Shown here one piece after another: positions 5,854 to 6,606 of a stretch of DNA of 6,606 bases. The position numbers were made by a program, and so were the translations under genes. Where the stretch lies: assembly GCA_023230285.1 (NCBI GenBank), contig JALNXP010000140.1:1-6606 (forward strand). Direction: 5' to 3'. Source of the DNA: Bacteroidales bacterium. Its GTDB lineage: Bacteria > Bacteroidota > Bacteroidia > Bacteroidales > BM520. How positions within the stretch are numbered: position 1 is the first letter of the stretch; every line of letters begins with the position of its first letter. Under the pieces are notes generated by a model. The model made no database searches. It had not been told where the DNA came from and was given only the letters and a program-made list of their open reading frames with translations.

Positions 5854-5864
5854 GATTTTGAGTT

Positions 5865-6212
5865 TTATTGTACAGAAAAGTTAGCATTATAAATGTCGCC
5901 GTTGCTTAACGTTATCGTTAAAATATAATTTCCGGCGTTTGAAATGTTCAGCTGCACATTGCCGGGTGTGGCAGCAATACTCTGACCGCAAACATACGTC
6001 CCGGCAGCTGTCGTAACAACAACAGCTGCACTTCCTATGTCTTCCTGAAATATAATGCTAAGTGTGTTTCCCTCTATGGCTGCTGAAATGGAAAGTTCGG
6101 TAGATGATTTGGAATTATATCCATCAACTCTTCTTAATTCTAAATTTTCTGCAAACAAAACTTGCAAACTTATTGAACAAATAATAAAAAATAAAAGTTT
6201 TTTAATTTTCAT
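5865..6212 (-). CDS. Small secreted DUF3244-like protein
   Basis: This 115-residue protein starts at ATG 6210-6212: MKIKKLLFFIICSISLQVLF is a Sec signal peptide with a likely cut after A21. The mature part of about 94 residues has the alternating beta-strand pattern of DUF3244, a Bacteroidetes Ig-like domain of unknown function: ELSISAAIEGNTLSIIF, GSAAVVVTTAAGTYV, then NAGNYILTITLSNGDIYNANF. An in-frame ATG at 6282-6284 would add 24 residues ahead of the signal peptide. I reject it because a -7 element lies at 6243-6250, so the mRNA would begin after that codon. It is followed directly by repeat copy 2 and the T9SS gene, consistent with one transcript of exported products. The protein has a single mature Cys (C75) and no T9SS domain, so it is probably periplasmic. 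Confidence 0.78.
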   Translation of the reverse strand: MKIKKLLFFIICSISLQVLFAENLELRRVDGYNSKSSTELSISAAIEGNTLSIIFQEDIGSAAVVVTTAAGTYVCGQSIAATPGNVQLNISNAGNYILTITLSNGDIYNANFSVQ

Positions 6213-6242
6213 GATATCTTTTGATTTTCTAATTTCTTTCTG

Positions 6243-6250
6243 CAAAGATA
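6243..6250 (-). promoter_or_regulatory. -7 promoter element for the DUF3244-like gene
   Basis: TATCTTTG on the minus strand is an exact TAnnTTTG match, about 30 bp ahead of the chosen ATG at 6210-6212. A TTTG occurs upstream but at only about 13 bp spacing, so the -33 element is weak or unconventional. Transcription would begin near 6236, downstream of the alternative ATG at 6284. Confidence 0.55.
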
Positions 6251-6285
6251 TTCTAATTAAAAACAAAAAATTTAATTTTTCCATT

Positions 6286-6369
6286 ATTTATTTCCCGAAA
6301 AAACCCAATGTTTGTGTGCAAAACGTTGATATAGTGATGATTATAAATATAAAAAACATCAAATCTATA
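6286..6369. repeat. Tandem repeat unit 1 (84 bp) in the intergenic spacer
   Basis: This unit aligns without gaps to 6388-6471 at a 102-bp offset, with about nine mismatches; shared landmarks are ATTTATTTCCCG at the start and ATAAAAAACATCAAAT near the end. It holds CAATGTTT (6306-6313) facing AAACGTTG (6321-6328), an 8-bp stem with one G-T pair. It also carries a minus-strand TAGATTTG (6360-6367). No coding capacity is apparent in the spacer from 6213 to 6497. Confidence 0.9.
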
Positions 6370-6387
6370 ATATTCTAATTGGATTTA

Positions 6388-6471
6388 ATTTATTTCCCGA
6401 AAAAATCCAATGTTTGAGCGTAAAACATTGATATAATGATACTTATAAATATAAAAAACATCAAATTTATA
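6388..6471. repeat. Tandem repeat unit 2 (84 bp) with possible promoter
   Basis: This is the second unit of the 102-bp-period repeat. Its stem CAATGTTT (6408-6415) / AAACATTG (6423-6430) is fully paired. On the minus strand TAAATTTG (6462-6469) fits TAnnTTTG and is preceded at 19 bp by TCTG, three of four -33 bases. That makes it a plausible start point for a transcript towards the DUF3244-like gene. In such AT-rich DNA the match could be chance. Confidence 0.85.
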
Positions 6472-6497
6472 CTTAATAATTATATAAACAGAAGTAA

Positions 6498-6606
6498 TTA
6501 TTTTTTATATATCAACGCCATAAACCTTGTTTTATCGTAGTCCATGTCTTTTTCGGCGAAGTTCGTTTCCATAATCTCCAACGAGTTAAGAAATGCCTGA
6601 CAGGTT
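6498..6606 (-). CDS. 3' end of an unidentified gene, 35 C-terminal residues visible
   Basis: Reading on the minus strand from the window edge, an open frame gives a hydrophilic, helix-prone stretch including AFLNSLEIMETNFAEKDMDY. It then runs through KTRFMALIYKK to TAA at 6498-6500. Composition and the absence of stops are consistent with a real C-terminus, and the following spacer is clearly non-coding. I do not recognise the family from this fragment. It lies in the same orientation as all other genes, and about 285 bp separate it from the next start, so it is probably a separate transcription unit. Confidence 0.6.
   Translation of the reverse strand, partial: TCQAFLNSLEIMETNFAEKDMDYDKTRFMALIYKK

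Larger units (their letters stand above)
5724..5857 (-). repeat. 134-bp direct repeat, copy 2 (peptide frame plus hairpin)
   Basis: This copy is identical to 4672-4805 at 131 of 134 positions with no gap. The changes are T5748 for C4696, G5767 for A4715 and A5776 for G4724. It begins 7 bp after the stop of the DUF3244-like gene (5865) and ends 41 bp before the start of the T9SS gene at 5682. Unlike copy 1 it has no TAnnTTTG element directly ahead, only a one-off match (TAACTTTT) inside the upstream gene's end. Its transcription is therefore probably readthrough. Confidence 0.97.

Noticed and set aside
4672..5857. Integron-like gene cassettes with attC sites.
   Set aside because: The repeats are of attC-like length and contain hairpins. 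However, I find no GTTRRRY/RYYYAAC core-site pairs, the ends are not inversely related, and no integrase is visible.
6286..6471. CRISPR-like array.
   Set aside because: There are only two long, imperfect units with an 18-bp gap; they do not fit repeat-spacer architecture.

Overview
The window looks like a chromosomal piece of a Bacteroidetes bacterium, most likely Bacteroidales. The DNA is AT-rich. Two genes encode proteins with type IX secretion (T9SS) C-terminal sorting domains. One small gene resembles the DUF3244 family. Start codons mostly lack Shine-Dalgarno sequences, and several are preceded by the Bacteroidetes -7 element TAnnTTTG. Every gene I can support lies on the minus strand, so transcription runs from high to low coordinates.

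Right part (6606 to about 4600), in transcription order: the 3' end of an unidentified gene (6498-6606); a spacer with two 84-bp tandem repeats (6286-6471); a promoter and a small secreted DUF3244-like protein (5865-6212); the first copy of a 134-bp element (5724-5857); a T9SS-exported protein (4879-5682); a well-formed promoter (4822-4853); and the second copy of the element (4672-4805). Each element copy encodes the same 24-residue hydrophobic peptide, followed by a hairpin. The copies differ at only three bases, and two of these form a compensatory pair change in the hairpin stem.

Middle (4612 to 3421): a second T9SS cargo gene whose reading frame, from signal peptide to sorting domain, is interrupted by an in-frame TGA at codon 39. 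It is followed by about 300 bp of non-coding DNA with several palindromes that resemble REP-type repeats.

Left part (3420 to 1): a tight housekeeping-like cluster behind its own promoter. It starts with a 650-residue membrane glycosyltransferase, fused to what looks like a catalytically gutted polyprenyl-phosphate sugar transferase module. A DnaQ-type DEDDh exonuclease follows 6 bp downstream, then a fumarylacetoacetate-hydrolase-family enzyme cut by the window edge.

The most unusual structure is the duplicated peptide-plus-hairpin element alternating with secreted-protein genes. One copy has its own promoter and the other sits directly behind a secreted-protein gene. It could be a regulatory leader, a small-protein gene or a mobile/recombinogenic repeat; the sequence alone does not decide between these.
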